A DNA stretch of 64,000 bases from Burkholderiaceae bacterium (GCA_016790575.1 JAEUOU010000036.1:20945-84944), one strand, 5' to 3'; shown: positions 47,490 through 57,623, counted from the first letter of the stretch. Made by a program: numbers and translations. The notes: a model not told the origin generated them from the letters alone.

Positions 47490-47930
47490 ATGACGAACAT
47501 CGACGAACTCAAAAGCACCGGACTGAAGGCTACACTGCCGCGACTGAAGATTCTGGAAATCTTTCAGCGGGGTCAGCAGCGGCACATGACGGCGGAAGAC
47601 GTCTTCCGGGTCTTGCTGGATGATCGCTCGGATATCGGACTGGCAACGGTTTACCGGGTGCTCATGCAGTTTGAGCAGGCCGGCATTCTCAGCCGCAGTC
47701 ACTTTGAGAGCGGCAAGGCGGTATACGAACTCAACGAAGGGCAGCACCACGACCACTTGGTGTGCCTGGACTGCGGTCGTGTGGAGGAGTTCTTCGACGC
47801 TGAAATTGAAAAGCGTCAGAACTCCGTGGCACAGGCGAAAGGTTTCGCCATCGCCGACCATGCCCTGAGCCTGTACGCCCATTGCACGAAGAAAGCCTGC
47901 CCCCACCGGCCTGCCGGATCCAAGGGCTAG
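47490..47930 (+). CDS. fur: Ferric uptake regulator Fur
   Basis: The 146-residue protein has a winged HTH ([34 protein letters not shown]) and the regulatory metal site HHDHL (about 86-90). The structural zinc cysteines are C92, C95, C132 and C137. It represses iron uptake genes when loaded with Fe(II). No obvious Fur box was noticed in the gap to bamE. Confidence 0.95.
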   Translation: MTNIDELKSTGLKATLPRLKILEIFQRGQQRHMTAEDVFRVLLDDRSDIGLATVYRVLMQFEQAGILSRSHFESGKAVYELNEGQHHDHLVCLDCGRVEEFFDAEIEKRQNSVAQAKGFAIADHALSLYAHCTKKACPHRPAGSKG

Positions 47931-47953
47931 ACCGCGGCGACGAAAGCGCCCGA

Positions 47954-48910
47954 TCAGGCGTCTCCGCCGTCAGCCATGGCGCGGCGATGGCGTTCAACGA
48001 ATTCCTGGAAGGTATCGATGCCTCGCAACTGCAAGATGGTGTTGCGCACGGCGGCCTCGACCAGCACGGCGATGTTGCGGCCTGCCACCACCTGAATTAC
48101 CACTTTCTTGACCGGAACACCCAGGACCTCCTGGGTCAGAGGTTCGTAGGGGATTCGCTCGTACTCCCGCTCCATGGTCTCTTTGCGGACCAAATGGACA
48201 ATCAGCTTCAGGCGCATTTTGCGCCGTACGGCGGTTTCGCCGAAGATCGCCCGGATGTCCAGCAGGCCGATCCCGCGCACCTCCAGCAGGTTCTGCAGCA
48301 ATTCGGGGCATCGGCCTTCGATGGCGGTCTGGTTGATCCGGAACAGGTCGACCGCGTCGTCGGCCACGAGTCCGTTGCCGCGCGAAATCAACTCCAGGCC
48401 CAATTCACTCTTGCCGAGACCGGATTCGCCGGTGATCAGGACTCCCAAGCCAAGAATATCCATGAATACGCCATGCATGGTCGTGCGGTCGGCGAAATGC
48501 TTGGACAGGTAGGCCCGAAGCACATCGATGACGAACGCGGACGACTCATGGGTCGCAAACAAGGGGATCTGTGCCCGTTCACACATGGAAACCAGCGCAT
48601 CCGGCGCTGCCTGGCCGTCGCACAGGACCAGCACCGGAGGTTCCAGCGTGACAATTCGTGCGATGCGGCGGGCGCCGTCCTCACGCGATGCGGTCGCAAG
48701 GTAGTTGACCTCGCGGGCACCCAGAATCTGAACCCGGTAGGGGTGAATATAGTTGAGATACCCGACCAGATCGGCTCCCGAGCGCGCCTCACGAACCGCG
48801 ACCTCGTCAAAACGCCGCTCCGATGCGCCGAGCCCCGCGATCCATTGCCATTTGAGCGTAGTCCGGTGCTCCTCGAAGAGAACATCGGCACTGACAACGG
48901 TCGGTTTCAT
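47954..48910 (-). CDS. hprK: HPr kinase/phosphorylase
   Basis: The 318-residue protein has P-loop GESGLGKS (161-168), the preceding [10 protein letters not shown] with the conserved histidine, and the HprK signature [20 protein letters not shown]. In proteobacteria it phosphorylates HPr on serine as part of a regulatory, often nitrogen-related, PTS. It lies 61 bases downstream of ptsN on the same strand and converges with fur. Confidence 0.94.
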   Translation of the reverse strand: MKPTVVSADVLFEEHRTTLKWQWIAGLGASERRFDEVAVREARSGADLVGYLNYIHPYRVQILGAREVNYLATASREDGARRIARIVTLEPPVLVLCDGQAAPDALVSMCERAQIPLFATHESSAFVIDVLRAYLSKHFADRTTMHGVFMDILGLGVLITGESGLGKSELGLELISRGNGLVADDAVDLFRINQTAIEGRCPELLQNLLEVRGIGLLDIRAIFGETAVRRKMRLKLIVHLVRKETMEREYERIPYEPLTQEVLGVPVKKVVIQVVAGRNIAVLVEAAVRNTILQLRGIDTFQEFVERHRRAMADGGDA

Positions 48911-48971
48911 GGTGGGGGGTCCTCGGCCAAGGAAGACAGCGGGGTAGTAAAGTTCCCCGGGAAATCGGGAT

Positions 48972-49445
48972 TCAGGCGGGCAGTGATGACCGCCAGCCCT
49001 GGATCAGGCCATGGAGTTCGTCGGACGACTGGCAGTTTTTGAGCTGGTCGCGCAGTTGGGCATCGCTGAGCAATTCGGCGATCTCCGACAGGATCTCCAG
49101 ATGTTTTTGGGTCGCTGCCTCCGGAACCAGAAGGAAAATCAGCAGACTGACCGGTTGCTCGTCGGGCGCATCAAAACCGATCGGCTGGGCCAGGCGGAAA
49201 ACGGCGGCCATGGGCGCCTTCAGCCCCTTGATCCGTCCGTGTGGAATGGCCACGCCATGCCCCAAGCCGGTCGACCCGAGGCGTTCCCGGGCAAAAAGGC
49301 TGTCAGCGATCATCGCGCGCGAGAAGCCATGCAGACCCTCGAACAGGAGCCCGGCCTCCTCGAAAGCTCGCTTTTTGCTGGTGGCCTCAACAGGGACCAG
49401 CACCTGGGTGGCAGGAAGGATTGAGGCAAGGCGGTTGGTGTTCAC
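48972..49445 (-). CDS. ptsN: Nitrogen regulatory PTS EIIA protein
   Basis: The 157-residue protein has the phosphorylation site H69 in [15 protein letters not shown] and ARERLGSTG before it. It accepts phosphate from NPr/HPr and regulates potassium and nitrogen processes. A very strong intrinsic terminator separates it from hpf upstream, so ptsN-hprK probably depends on its own promoter or on read-through. Confidence 0.93.
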   Translation of the reverse strand: MNTNRLASILPATQVLVPVEATSKKRAFEEAGLLFEGLHGFSRAMIADSLFARERLGSTGLGHGVAIPHGRIKGLKAPMAAVFRLAQPIGFDAPDEQPVSLLIFLLVPEAATQKHLEILSEIAELLSDAQLRDQLKNCQSSDELHGLIQGWRSSLPA

Positions 49446-49477
49446 GACAAGAATTATGCACCTGCACAGCAGAGGAG

Positions 49478-49505
49478 AAAAAAAGCCGCATGTCAGACAT
49501 GCGGC
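49478..49505 (-). terminator. Strong intrinsic terminator between hpf and ptsN
   Basis: GCCGCATGTC (49485-49494), one base, then GACATGCGGC (49496-49505): 10 perfectly complementary bases per arm. On the minus strand it is followed by seven T (49484-49478) and CTCC. It lies 24 bases past the hpf stop. Confidence 0.85.
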
Positions 49506-49528
49506 CGGTTTGCGATCAACAGAGCGGC

Positions 49529-49858
49529 TTACATCATGCGCTTGACCGGATCATGGTGGTGTGCCTGCAATTTGTCTTTGTAGCGGACGACCTGGCGGTC
49601 GAGTTTGTCGACCAACTCGTCCACCGCGGCGTAAAGGTCCTCGTGGGCGCTTTCGGCAAAGAGGTCGCTGCCCTTCACATGGATATTGCACTCGGCACGT
49701 TGGCGCTTTTCCTTTTCCTTCTGTTTTTCCACCGTCAGCAGCACCTTGACGTCCACCACCTGATCGAAATGCCGCGTTATCCGGTCAAGTTTTCCGGTGA
49801 CGTAGGTTCGCAGGGCGGGGGTGACTTCGAGGTGGTGACCGCTGATCGTCAGGTTCAT
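49529..49858 (-). CDS. hpf: Ribosome hibernation promoting factor, short form
   Basis: The 109-residue protein begins [20 protein letters not shown] and has the beta-alpha-beta-beta-beta-alpha pattern with [21 protein letters not shown] basic C-terminus follows. It lacks the C-terminal dimerisation domain of long HPF, so it is the short gamma-/beta-proteobacterial type. AGGAGG lies 8 bases before the ATG. In most relatives hpf follows rpoN directly; here rpoN is 13 kb away on the other strand. Confidence 0.93.
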   Translation of the reverse strand: MNLTISGHHLEVTPALRTYVTGKLDRITRHFDQVVDVKVLLTVEKQKEKEKRQRAECNIHVKGSDLFAESAHEDLYAAVDELVDKLDRQVVRYKDKLQAHHHDPVKRMM

Positions 49859-50112
49859 GAGTAGCCTCCTGTTGCTCTCTCGGGACAGTTTGGACAGGCA
49901 GGCACCGATCGGATGACAGGACGCACTGCCCGCTTGTGGCAGGTGCTGGTTACTGGCAACACCCACAACTTCACTATGCCCCTGCCCCGAACAAAAGGCA
50001 AGCGGGCGGCAATTGACCGTGTTCAGAACGGCATTAATTGCGGTGTCGAACGAGGACCGGGCGGCCCGCCTGGCGCGGGAATTCACCCGGTCCCGTCCGT
50101 GCCCGCAAATGC

Positions 50113-52839
50113 TTACGGCTGCAAAGCTGCCTGTGCCGCTGCCAGGCGGGCAATCGGAACCCGATAGGGCGAACAGCTGACGTAGTCCAGTCCGACCTGA
50201 TGGAAAAAGCCGATCGATTCCGGGTCACCGCCGTGTTCGCCGCAGACGCCCATTTCCAGCGACGGATTGGCAGCCTTGCCCTTTCGAACCGCCATTTCGA
50301 CCAGTTGCCCGACGCCTTTCTGGTCGATCGAGCGAAACGGATCGTGTTCGTAGATGCCCTGGTGAAGGTAGTCGGGCAGAAACTTGCCAGCGTCGTCGCG
50401 GGAAAATCCCATGGTCATCTGGGTCAGATCGTTGGTACCGAACGAGAAAAATGCCGCCTGGGTCCCGATGCTGTCGGCAACTAGTGCACCTCGGGGAGTT
50501 TCGATCATGGTTCCCAGCGCGAAGCCGATCTCGCTACCGCGTTCGCTGAAAACCTGACGGGCGACACGCCTGACAACGGTGGCTTGGGCTTGAAACTCAC
50601 GAACACTGCCCACCAGGGGGATCATGATTTCTGCCTTGACCTCATGACCCCGGCTACGCGCATCAAGCGCTGCTTCGAGGATGGCCCGGATCTGCATCTC
50701 GGTAATTTCGGGATAAGTGATTCCCAAACGGCAGCCTCGATGGCCCATCATCGGGTTGACTTCGTGCAGTTCTTCAACTCGCATCCGGATGCGACCGGCT
50801 GAAACACGCATCTGGCTGGCCATTGCACGTTGCCCGGCCTCATCCTGAGGAAGAAACTCGTGCAGCGGCGGATCCAGCAGGCGGATGATCACGGGGAGCC
50901 CGTCCATCGCCTGGAACAGCCCAAGAAAATCCCCGCGCTGCATCGGCAATAGCCGGGCCAGTGCCTTGCGTCGGCCTGTTTCGTCCTCCGCCAGGATCAT
51001 TTCGCGTACCGCAGCGATCCGGTCGCCTTCGAAGAACATATGTTCCGTGCGGCACAGTCCGATCCCTGTGGCACCAAAACGCCGTGCAACAGCGGCGTCA
51101 GCCGGAGTGTCAGCGTTTGCGCGCACTTCCAGGCGGCGATAGCGGTCGGACAAAGCCATCAGCCGCCCGAAATCGCCGGTGAGCTCGGCGGCCCGGGTTG
51201 CAATCGGGCCGGCCATGACCTCTCCGGTCGAGCCGTTGATCGAAATCCAGTCGCCTTCGGCGAATTGCTCGCCATCGACTGTCATCGTGCGTGCGTGGTA
51301 GTCCACGTGGATACTGCCCGCTCCCGAGACGCAACACTTGCCCATGCCGCGCGCCACGACCGCCGCGTGAGACGTCATGCCTCCACGCGCTGTCAGGATG
51401 CCGCGTGCTGCGTTCATGCCGCGCAGGTCCTCCGGCGACGTTTCCTGTCGCACCAGGATCACGTCTTTGCCCTCGGAAGCCCAGGCGTCGGCCTCATCGG
51501 CAAAAAACACGATCTGGCCACTGGCAGCCCCAGGTGACGCGGGCAGTCCGCGCGCAATGACCCGCGCGGCGCGTATTGCCTCCGGGTCAAACACGGGATG
51601 CAACAAGTCATTCAGCCGGTCGGGTACCACCCTGAGCAAGGCCGTTCGCTCATCAATCATGCCTTGCTGGAGCATCTCCATCGCAATGCGTACCATGGCC
51701 GTTCCGGTTCGTTTGCCGTTTCGTGTCTGCAGCATCCACAAACGGCCCTCCTGAATGGTGAACTCCAGGTCCTGCATGTCCGTGAAGTGATTCTCCAGTT
51801 TGGTTTCCGCATCCAGCAACTGGGCGTAGATGGCTGGCATCAGCTCTTCCAGCGAAGGGTAGAGCGCCAGTCTTTCGGGCTCGTCAACCCGGGCGAGTTC
51901 CGCCCATCGGCGCGAGCCCAGCAAAGTGACCTGTTGGGGTGTTCGTATGCCGGCAACAACATCCTCGCCCTGTGCGTTGACGAGGAATTCGCCATTGAAA
52001 ACATCCTCGCCAGTGCCGGCATCGCGGGTGAACGCGACGCCCGTTGCGCTGGTCTCGCCGAGATTTCCAAATACCATGGCCTGTACGTTGACCGCCGTGC
52101 CCCAGGATTCCGGAATGTCGTTGAGCTCCCGGTAGACACGGGCACGGTCGTTATTCCAGCTTTCGAATACCGCCAGCACCGAGCCCCACAACTGTTGCCA
52201 TGGGTCCGACGGGAACTCCTGCCCGGTCCTTGCCCGAATCAGGGCTTTGAACCGGGCGACCAGCTCCCTGAGGTCACTGGCATCCAGATCGGTGTCGAGC
52301 TTGACGCCCCGCTGTTCCTTGATGTTGTCGATGATCACTTCAAACGGATCATGGTCCTCTTTGGAAGCAGGCTTCAGGCCCATCACCACGTCGCCGTACA
52401 TCTGCACGAAGCGTCGGTACGAGTCCCAGGCAAAACGTTCGTTGCCGGAGCGTTGGGCAAGTCCCAGAACCGCTTCATCGTTCAGTCCCAGATTGAGAAT
52501 GGTATCCATCATGCCGGGCATCGATGCACGGGCACCGGAACGTACCGAGAGCAGTAGCGGGTCAGTGCTGTCGGCAAAGCGTTTTCCCATTTCTGCTTCA
52601 ATGGCTCGAACCCCGTCGCGGACACCGGTTTCAATCAGGGCACGAACAGCGTCCGTCCCTTCGCGGGTATAGACCGTGCAGGCTTCGGTGGTGATGGTGA
52701 AACCCGGTGGAACGGGGATGCCCAGGCGACACATTTCGGCCAGGTTGGCGCCCTTGCCCCCCAGCAGGTTCTTCATGGCGGCTGCGCCATCGGTTCGCGA
52801 GGCACTGAACAGATAGACGAAAGGGTTCGAAGCGGTCAT
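50113..52839 (-). CDS. ppdK: Pyruvate, phosphate dikinase
   Basis: The 908-residue protein has the nucleotide-binding N-domain ([23 protein letters not shown]), the phosphohistidine domain with the active histidine in [17 protein letters not shown], and the C-terminal pyruvate/PEP TIM barrel ([26 protein letters not shown] with the catalytic cysteine). It interconverts pyruvate, ATP and Pi with PEP, AMP and PPi. It follows the GltD-like gene by 17 bases, so it belongs to the porGAB operon and can feed pyruvate made from acetyl-CoA into PEP for gluconeogenesis (inference on direction). Confidence 0.92.
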   Translation of the reverse strand: MTASNPFVYLFSASRTDGAAAMKNLLGGKGANLAEMCRLGIPVPPGFTITTEACTVYTREGTDAVRALIETGVRDGVRAIEAEMGKRFADSTDPLLLSVRSGARASMPGMMDTILNLGLNDEAVLGLAQRSGNERFAWDSYRRFVQMYGDVVMGLKPASKEDHDPFEVIIDNIKEQRGVKLDTDLDASDLRELVARFKALIRARTGQEFPSDPWQQLWGSVLAVFESWNNDRARVYRELNDIPESWGTAVNVQAMVFGNLGETSATGVAFTRDAGTGEDVFNGEFLVNAQGEDVVAGIRTPQQVTLLGSRRWAELARVDEPERLALYPSLEELMPAIYAQLLDAETKLENHFTDMQDLEFTIQEGRLWMLQTRNGKRTGTAMVRIAMEMLQQGMIDERTALLRVVPDRLNDLLHPVFDPEAIRAARVIARGLPASPGAASGQIVFFADEADAWASEGKDVILVRQETSPEDLRGMNAARGILTARGGMTSHAAVVARGMGKCCVSGAGSIHVDYHARTMTVDGEQFAEGDWISINGSTGEVMAGPIATRAAELTGDFGRLMALSDRYRRLEVRANADTPADAAVARRFGATGIGLCRTEHMFFEGDRIAAVREMILAEDETGRRKALARLLPMQRGDFLGLFQAMDGLPVIIRLLDPPLHEFLPQDEAGQRAMASQMRVSAGRIRMRVEELHEVNPMMGHRGCRLGITYPEITEMQIRAILEAALDARSRGHEVKAEIMIPLVGSVREFQAQATVVRRVARQVFSERGSEIGFALGTMIETPRGALVADSIGTQAAFFSFGTNDLTQMTMGFSRDDAGKFLPDYLHQGIYEHDPFRSIDQKGVGQLVEMAVRKGKAANPSLEMGVCGEHGGDPESIGFFHQVGLDYVSCSPYRVPIARLAAAQAALQP

Positions 52840-52856
52840 GGTCTTTAGGGTTGGGT

Positions 52857-54479
52857 TTACAGATCTTCGGGGATCATGTCGATCGCACCGCAAGGGCATT
52901 CGGAAACACAGACGCCGCAGCCCTTGCAGTAGTCGTAGTTGAACTGAAAGCGCTTGCCGGGACCCAGCTTGATGACTGCGTTGTCCGGACAGACGCCGTA
53001 GCAGTTGTCGCACTCGAAGCAGTTGCCACAACTGAGACAGCGGCGCGCTTCAAACAGCGCGGTGCCTTCGTCGAGTCCACCCTGCACTTCGTCGAAAGAG
53101 GACTGGCGGCGAATGATGTCAAGTACGGGGCGCACCGTCTTGGGGGCGTCCAGGTAATACCAGGGGTTGAGTTTTTCGAACTCGGCGATCGCGTGTTTGG
53201 GTGGCGGGGTAAGCGTCACGCCACGCAGCCAGGCGTCAATGTGGCGCGCTGCTTTTTTTCCGTGACCGACCGCGACCGTGACATTGCGCTCGGCAGGGAC
53301 CATGTCGCCACCAGCAAACAAGCCGGGGTGGCCGGTCATCAGGTCAGGTCCGACCCGGACTACGCCGTCGGTGACTTCAAGGCCCGGGACGCCGTCGAGC
53401 AGCCCCAGGTCAACTTCCTGTCCAAGCGCCAGTACTACGGAGTCCGCTTCAAGAGTCTCCAGTTCGCCGGTAGGCTGCGGAAAGCCTTTGTCATCAAGCG
53501 CCATCTTCTCGATCGTGATTGACGTCTCGCCAGCCTGCTTGATGGTCGAGAGCCATTTCACCATGACCCCTTCTTGCAGGGCTTCTTCGATTTCAAAATC
53601 GTGCGCGGGTGCCTTGTCGCGTGTACGTCGGTAGACGATGATCGGCTCGGCGCCCATACGCTTGACCGACCGGGCCACGTCGATTGCGGTGTTGCCACCG
53701 CCATACACCACCACACGGCGCCCAAGCAGAGGCTTTTCCGCGCCTTCCATCGAGCGCAGCACGGACACCGCATCGACGATTCGGGCGGCATCACCGGAGG
53801 GGATCATCGCCCGCTTGCCGATGTGCGCACCGACGGCAAGAAATGCGGCATCGTATCCACCTGTGGTCATTGTGGCGAGAATGTTGTCGACCTTTGTGTC
53901 GAGCTTTACGGTTACGCCCATTTCGACGATGCGCTGCATTTCGGCGTCCAACACCGCACGCGGCAGCCGGTATTTGGGAATGCCGAAACGCATCATGCCC
54001 CCCATCAGCGGGCCGGCCTCTGTGACCGTGACCGCATGCCCGAGGCGGCGTAGATGGTAGGCCGCCGACATGCCGGAAGGACCGGCACCGACAACCAGCA
54101 CGTGCCGGCCAGTCTCGATGGCCGGCGCAGCGAATTTCCAGTCCTGCCGGATCGCTTCATCGCCAAGGAAACGCTCGACGGCGTTGATTCCCACCGCCTC
54201 GTCGAGCTTGCTCCGGTTGCACGCCGTCTCGCAGGTGTGATAGCAGACCCGACCCATGATCGCGGGGAACGGGTTGTCTCGGGTCAGGTGCCGCCATGCC
54301 GTTTCGTAGTCTCCGGATTCGGCGTGGTACAGCCAGCCCTGAATGTCTTCACCGGCCGGGCATTGGTTGTTGCAGGGTGGCAGGCGGTCGAGGTAGACGG
54401 GACGGCTGGTCCGCCATGAGCCGGTGTGGTTCGCCAGCGAGGAGCCCGGGTCGAGCGTGATGGCAAAGGGCTTGTCCAT
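52857..54479 (-). CDS. GltD-like FAD/NAD(P) oxidoreductase fused to a C-terminal 2[4Fe-4S] ferredoxin domain
   Basis: The 540-residue protein has an N-terminal [4Fe-4S] region (CNNQCPAGEDIQGWLYHAES; VCYHTCETACNRSKLDEAVG), a Rossmann FAD site (VLVVGAGPSGMSAAYHLRRL), an NAD(P) site (VVVYGGGNTAIDVARSVKRM) and two ferredoxin clusters (CLSCGNCFECDNCYGVCP; CKGCGVCVSECP). The C-terminal part corresponds to the delta (PorD) subunit of 2-oxoacid oxidoreductases. The fusion would let NAD(P)H exchange electrons with the PorGAB core directly. It is 3 bases from porB in the operon. Confidence 0.88.
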   Translation of the reverse strand: MDKPFAITLDPGSSLANHTGSWRTSRPVYLDRLPPCNNQCPAGEDIQGWLYHAESGDYETAWRHLTRDNPFPAIMGRVCYHTCETACNRSKLDEAVGINAVERFLGDEAIRQDWKFAAPAIETGRHVLVVGAGPSGMSAAYHLRRLGHAVTVTEAGPLMGGMMRFGIPKYRLPRAVLDAEMQRIVEMGVTVKLDTKVDNILATMTTGGYDAAFLAVGAHIGKRAMIPSGDAARIVDAVSVLRSMEGAEKPLLGRRVVVYGGGNTAIDVARSVKRMGAEPIIVYRRTRDKAPAHDFEIEEALQEGVMVKWLSTIKQAGETSITIEKMALDDKGFPQPTGELETLEADSVVLALGQEVDLGLLDGVPGLEVTDGVVRVGPDLMTGHPGLFAGGDMVPAERNVTVAVGHGKKAARHIDAWLRGVTLTPPPKHAIAEFEKLNPWYYLDAPKTVRPVLDIIRRQSSFDEVQGGLDEGTALFEARRCLSCGNCFECDNCYGVCPDNAVIKLGPGKRFQFNYDYCKGCGVCVSECPCGAIDMIPEDL

Positions 54480-54482
54480 GAT

Positions 54483-55496
54483 TCACATCCCTTCGAGAAG
54501 GCGGTAGCGGCGGATGTTCTTGTCGGCCTGCGCCTGAATTCGCGCAATGGTCTCCGCCGCGGGGGGCTGTCCGAACAGGTGGGCAAACCGCTTTTGCGGG
54601 CGCAGGTACTCCTCCACAGGCGTCCGGTGTCGTATGGCCAGCGCGGAGGTTTGTTCGCCGAACTCGGCCTCGAAGACGGGGAACAGCCCGGTTTCTCTGG
54701 CCAGGCGCGCGAGTCGAATGGTGTCGTGCGATGCGCTGCCCCAGCCAAGTGGGCACGGAACCAGGATATGGATGTATCGGGCGCCGCGAATTGACATGGC
54801 CTTCCTGACCTTGGACTCCAGGTCGCGCAGGTCCGCGACCGTTGCCGTGGCGACGTAAGGAATTTCGTGGGCCATGGCAATCGCAGGTACGAACTTGCCT
54901 TGGCCAAAGGCGTTTCCCGGCTCGGGACCCAAGGGCATGGTGGTGGCGGTGCGAGCTCCTCCCGGTGTGGCCGAACTGCGCTGCACGCCGGTGTTCATGT
55001 AGGCTTCGTTGTCGTAACAAATGTAGAGCACGTCATCGTTGCGCTCGAACATTCCGGACAGGCAACCGAACCCGATGTCGGTGGTGCCGCCGTCCCCGCC
55101 TTGCGCAACGACGCGCACGTCGTCCTTGAGTTCGCCCTTGCGCCGTTTCACCTTCACGGCGGCTGCCAGGCCGGTGGCAACGGCCGCCGCATTGCCGAAC
55201 AGTGAATGGATCCAGGGAATCTGCCAGGAGGTTTCCGGGTAGGGTGTCGAGAATACCTCCAGGCAGCCCGTGGCATTGGCCGCGATCAACTGGCGGTTGG
55301 TTGCGTTCATCGCCGCATCAATGGCGTATCGCGCGCCCAGCGCTTCGCCGCAACCCTGGCAGGCGCGGTGGCCGGAGTTGAGTGAATTGGTGCGTTGCAT
55401 GTTCGCTTGCACGCTGCGCTCATGCGGCGCGAGCAAACGGTTGCCAACGGTGAAGGTACCGGTCTGATAAAACTTGACGGTCTGGATCGCAGTCAT
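54483..55496 (-). CDS. porB: 2-oxoacid:acceptor oxidoreductase beta subunit (TPP-binding)
   Basis: The 337-residue protein has CQGCGEALGARYAIDAAM with cluster or TPP-site cysteines, and the TPP/Mg motif GGDGGTTDIGFG ... DVLYICYDNEAYMNTGVQ. GTPYP-like ATGCLEVFSTPYPETSW matches pyruvate oxidoreductase beta chains. It decarboxylates pyruvate to acetyl-CoA and passes electrons to ferredoxin, or runs in reverse. The start MTAIQTVKFYQTGTF at 55496 fits the family better than the longer frame. Confidence 0.88.
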   Translation of the reverse strand: MTAIQTVKFYQTGTFTVGNRLLAPHERSVQANMQRTNSLNSGHRACQGCGEALGARYAIDAAMNATNRQLIAANATGCLEVFSTPYPETSWQIPWIHSLFGNAAAVATGLAAAVKVKRRKGELKDDVRVVAQGGDGGTTDIGFGCLSGMFERNDDVLYICYDNEAYMNTGVQRSSATPGGARTATTMPLGPEPGNAFGQGKFVPAIAMAHEIPYVATATVADLRDLESKVRKAMSIRGARYIHILVPCPLGWGSASHDTIRLARLARETGLFPVFEAEFGEQTSALAIRHRTPVEEYLRPQKRFAHLFGQPPAAETIARIQAQADKNIRRYRLLEGM

Positions 55497-55509
55497 GGTG
55501 GTCCCCAGA

Positions 55510-56772
55510 TCAGTAATTGCGGGCGGCCACGGCGCCCAAGTCACGGAGCATGGCCTCGGCGACGGGGCCGGAGCGGCGAACCTGCTTTTCGCGTTCGAGT
55601 TGCTTGTTGACCGCCTTCCAGTCGAGGTCCAGGAAAGACAGCAGCTCCAGTTCGTCGCGTCCGGCTTTGTCGAACAGGGCGGTGAGTGATTTCATGGTGA
55701 TGGCGCGACCGCCGAGCCCGGCAACCACGGTGTATCCCCTCAGGCCCATCCCGGTTGCTGCCATGCGCACGTTGGTTGCGACAATGCCACCGATTCCGAC
55801 AGCGAGGCTCTTCTCCAGCACCACAAATCGCTTGCACTGCTTCAGGGCGGCCGCAACGGCCTCGATCGGAAACGGGCGGAAGCAGGTGATGCCGAGCACA
55901 CCAATCTTGTGCCCGCCGTTTTCCGGTTTGCGCATTTCGTCGACAGTGTCCTTGATAGTGCCCAGAACCGACCCCATGGCAATCACGATCGTTTCTGCAC
56001 CATCGGCGCAGTAGGTGTGGATCAGTCCACCTGAGTCACGGCCGAACACGCGCTGGAATTCCGCCGCGTGTGCGGGAATGCGCTCCAGTGCCTGCATCTG
56101 TTTGGCGTGCGCGAGATAGCGCACCTCCATGAAGGCTTCGGGCCCGACCATGGCGCCGATCGAGACAGGCTCGTTCGGGTCAAGGACCTGTCGTGGCTCA
56201 TAAGCCGGCAGGAACGCGTCGACCTGATTCTGGCTGGGGATGTCGACACGTTCGTAGGCATGTGTGAGGATGAAGCCATCCATGCACACCATCACGGGCA
56301 GCGACAACTCTTCGGCCAGCTTGAAGGCCTGGATGTGCAGGTCCAGCGCCTCCTGGTTGGTCTCGGCAAACAGTTGAATCCAGCCGCAGTCGCGCTGGGA
56401 CAGCGAGTCGGAATGGTCGTTCCAGATGTTGATCGGCGCACCGATAGCGCGGTTGGCGACCGTCATCACAATGGGCAGACCGAGGCCGGAGGCGTTGTAG
56501 ACGGCTTCGGCCATGAACAGCAACCCCTGTGAAGCGGTTGCCGTGTAGGCACGGGCGCCGCCTGCCGACGCACCGATTGCCACACTCATGGCGGCAAACT
56601 CGGATTCGACGTTGATGAACTCGCAGTCGGTGAGTTCGCCCGATTTCACCATCTCGCCCAGACCTTCGACGATGTGCGTCTGAGGCGAAATCGGGTAGGC
56701 GCAAATCACCTCCGGCCGGCACAGTGCGACTGCCTCGGCTACGGCGTGGGAACCTTCGCATTGTTTAAGCAT
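55510..56772 (-). CDS. porA: 2-oxoacid:acceptor oxidoreductase alpha subunit
   Basis: The 420-residue protein has domain I (ICAYPISPQTHIVEGLGEMV; FAAMSVAIGASAGGARAYTA; TASQGLLFMAEAVYNASGLG) and domain II (GVLGITCFRPFPIEAVAAAL), as in PorA of pyruvate:ferredoxin oxidoreductase. The YPISPQT motif binds the 2-oxoacid. Its start overlaps the porG stop by 8 bases, and porB begins 13 bases downstream. Confidence 0.88.
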   Translation of the reverse strand: MLKQCEGSHAVAEAVALCRPEVICAYPISPQTHIVEGLGEMVKSGELTDCEFINVESEFAAMSVAIGASAGGARAYTATASQGLLFMAEAVYNASGLGLPIVMTVANRAIGAPINIWNDHSDSLSQRDCGWIQLFAETNQEALDLHIQAFKLAEELSLPVMVCMDGFILTHAYERVDIPSQNQVDAFLPAYEPRQVLDPNEPVSIGAMVGPEAFMEVRYLAHAKQMQALERIPAHAAEFQRVFGRDSGGLIHTYCADGAETIVIAMGSVLGTIKDTVDEMRKPENGGHKIGVLGITCFRPFPIEAVAAALKQCKRFVVLEKSLAVGIGGIVATNVRMAATGMGLRGYTVVAGLGGRAITMKSLTALFDKAGRDELELLSFLDLDWKAVNKQLEREKQVRRSGPVAEAMLRDLGAVAARNY

Positions 56773-57349
56773 GGTGCAGAGCCTCCATCATTTCCGCGCG
56801 AACGATGGCGTAGGCTTGCGCAGCGGCGGCGATGTTGCCTTCGGCGACCTTGCCCGAAAATTTGGCGCGAATGGCTTTTTCGACCGATTCAAGTCGAATG
56901 TGCCCGGACACCGCAGCGAACCCGCCCAGAAGTGGCACGTTGGGCACCGGACGACCGACGTGTTTGATGGCCAATTCGGTGGCCGCGACCGTACACAGAC
57001 GTTCCGGATGCCAACCTTTGACGAACCCGCCCAATCCGAGTGCTTCGAAGGATCGGGAGGTGTTGATCAGGATGTAGCCGTCGGGTTTGAGGCCGGCGAA
57101 GCAGTCGACCTGATGCAGCAGTGTCGGATCCTGAATGATCAAGGCATCAGGCTCCATGATGGGTTCGCGCAGGCGGATTTCCTTGTCGTCAATGCGGCAG
57201 AAGGCGACCACCGGCGCGCCCGTCCGCTCGGAGCCGAAGCTCGGGAAGGCTTGGGCATGGCGGCCCTCTTCAAAGGCTGCGATGGACAGCATCTCGGCGG
57301 CCGACACCACACCCTGACCGCCCCGGCCATGGATTCGCACCTGCAACAT
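56765..57349 (-). CDS. porG: 2-oxoacid:acceptor oxidoreductase gamma subunit
   Basis: The 194-residue protein begins MLQVRIHGRGGQGVVSAAEM, the diagnostic gamma-subunit motif, and continues with AFPSFGSERTGAPVVAFCRI. It probably binds CoA in the complex. GAGGAGA lies 8 bases before the ATG at 57349, which decides the start over a frame beginning 33 bases upstream. It is the first gene of porG-porA-porB-gltD/porD-ppdK and is preceded by a candidate FNR-type site. Confidence 0.88.
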   Translation of the reverse strand: MLQVRIHGRGGQGVVSAAEMLSIAAFEEGRHAQAFPSFGSERTGAPVVAFCRIDDKEIRLREPIMEPDALIIQDPTLLHQVDCFAGLKPDGYILINTSRSFEALGLGGFVKGWHPERLCTVAATELAIKHVGRPVPNVPLLGGFAAVSGHIRLESVEKAIRAKFSGKVAEGNIAAAAQAYAIVRAEMMEALHHA

Positions 57350-57407
57350 GCACAGTCTCCTCGGTTGCTGTTTGCGGTTCATTCTTCACCGATTCCGTGA
57401 CTTGGCT

Positions 57408-57421
57408 TTGACTAACGTCAA
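57408..57421 (-). promoter_or_regulatory. Candidate FNR/DNR-type operator upstream of porG
   Basis: TTGAC-TAAC-GTCAA is a perfect inverted repeat matching the CRP/FNR-family half-site spacing (FNR consensus TTGAT-N4-ATCAA). It lies about 65 bases before the porG start. A -10-like AAGAAT (57386-57381 on the minus strand) is centred 31 bases downstream, as expected for a class II activated promoter. The -10 match is only 4 of 6. Confidence 0.55.
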
Positions 57422-57623
57422 GCAATTCATCGGGGCGCGGCCGGCGTTTCCGGGCGTTTTTGCCAGTCTGTTCTGTCGGACCCGGTGCGATAATCACCGG
57501 TTGTTCGAGGAGACTTTCTGATGGAGCCCAGTCCGAGTCGGCTGCTTCCAACTCCCTAGCTGGCGCCGGGGTTGGGAGCCAGAGCCCCAGCTGCCAGCGC
57601 GGTCCAACCCACGGGAGCGAGCC

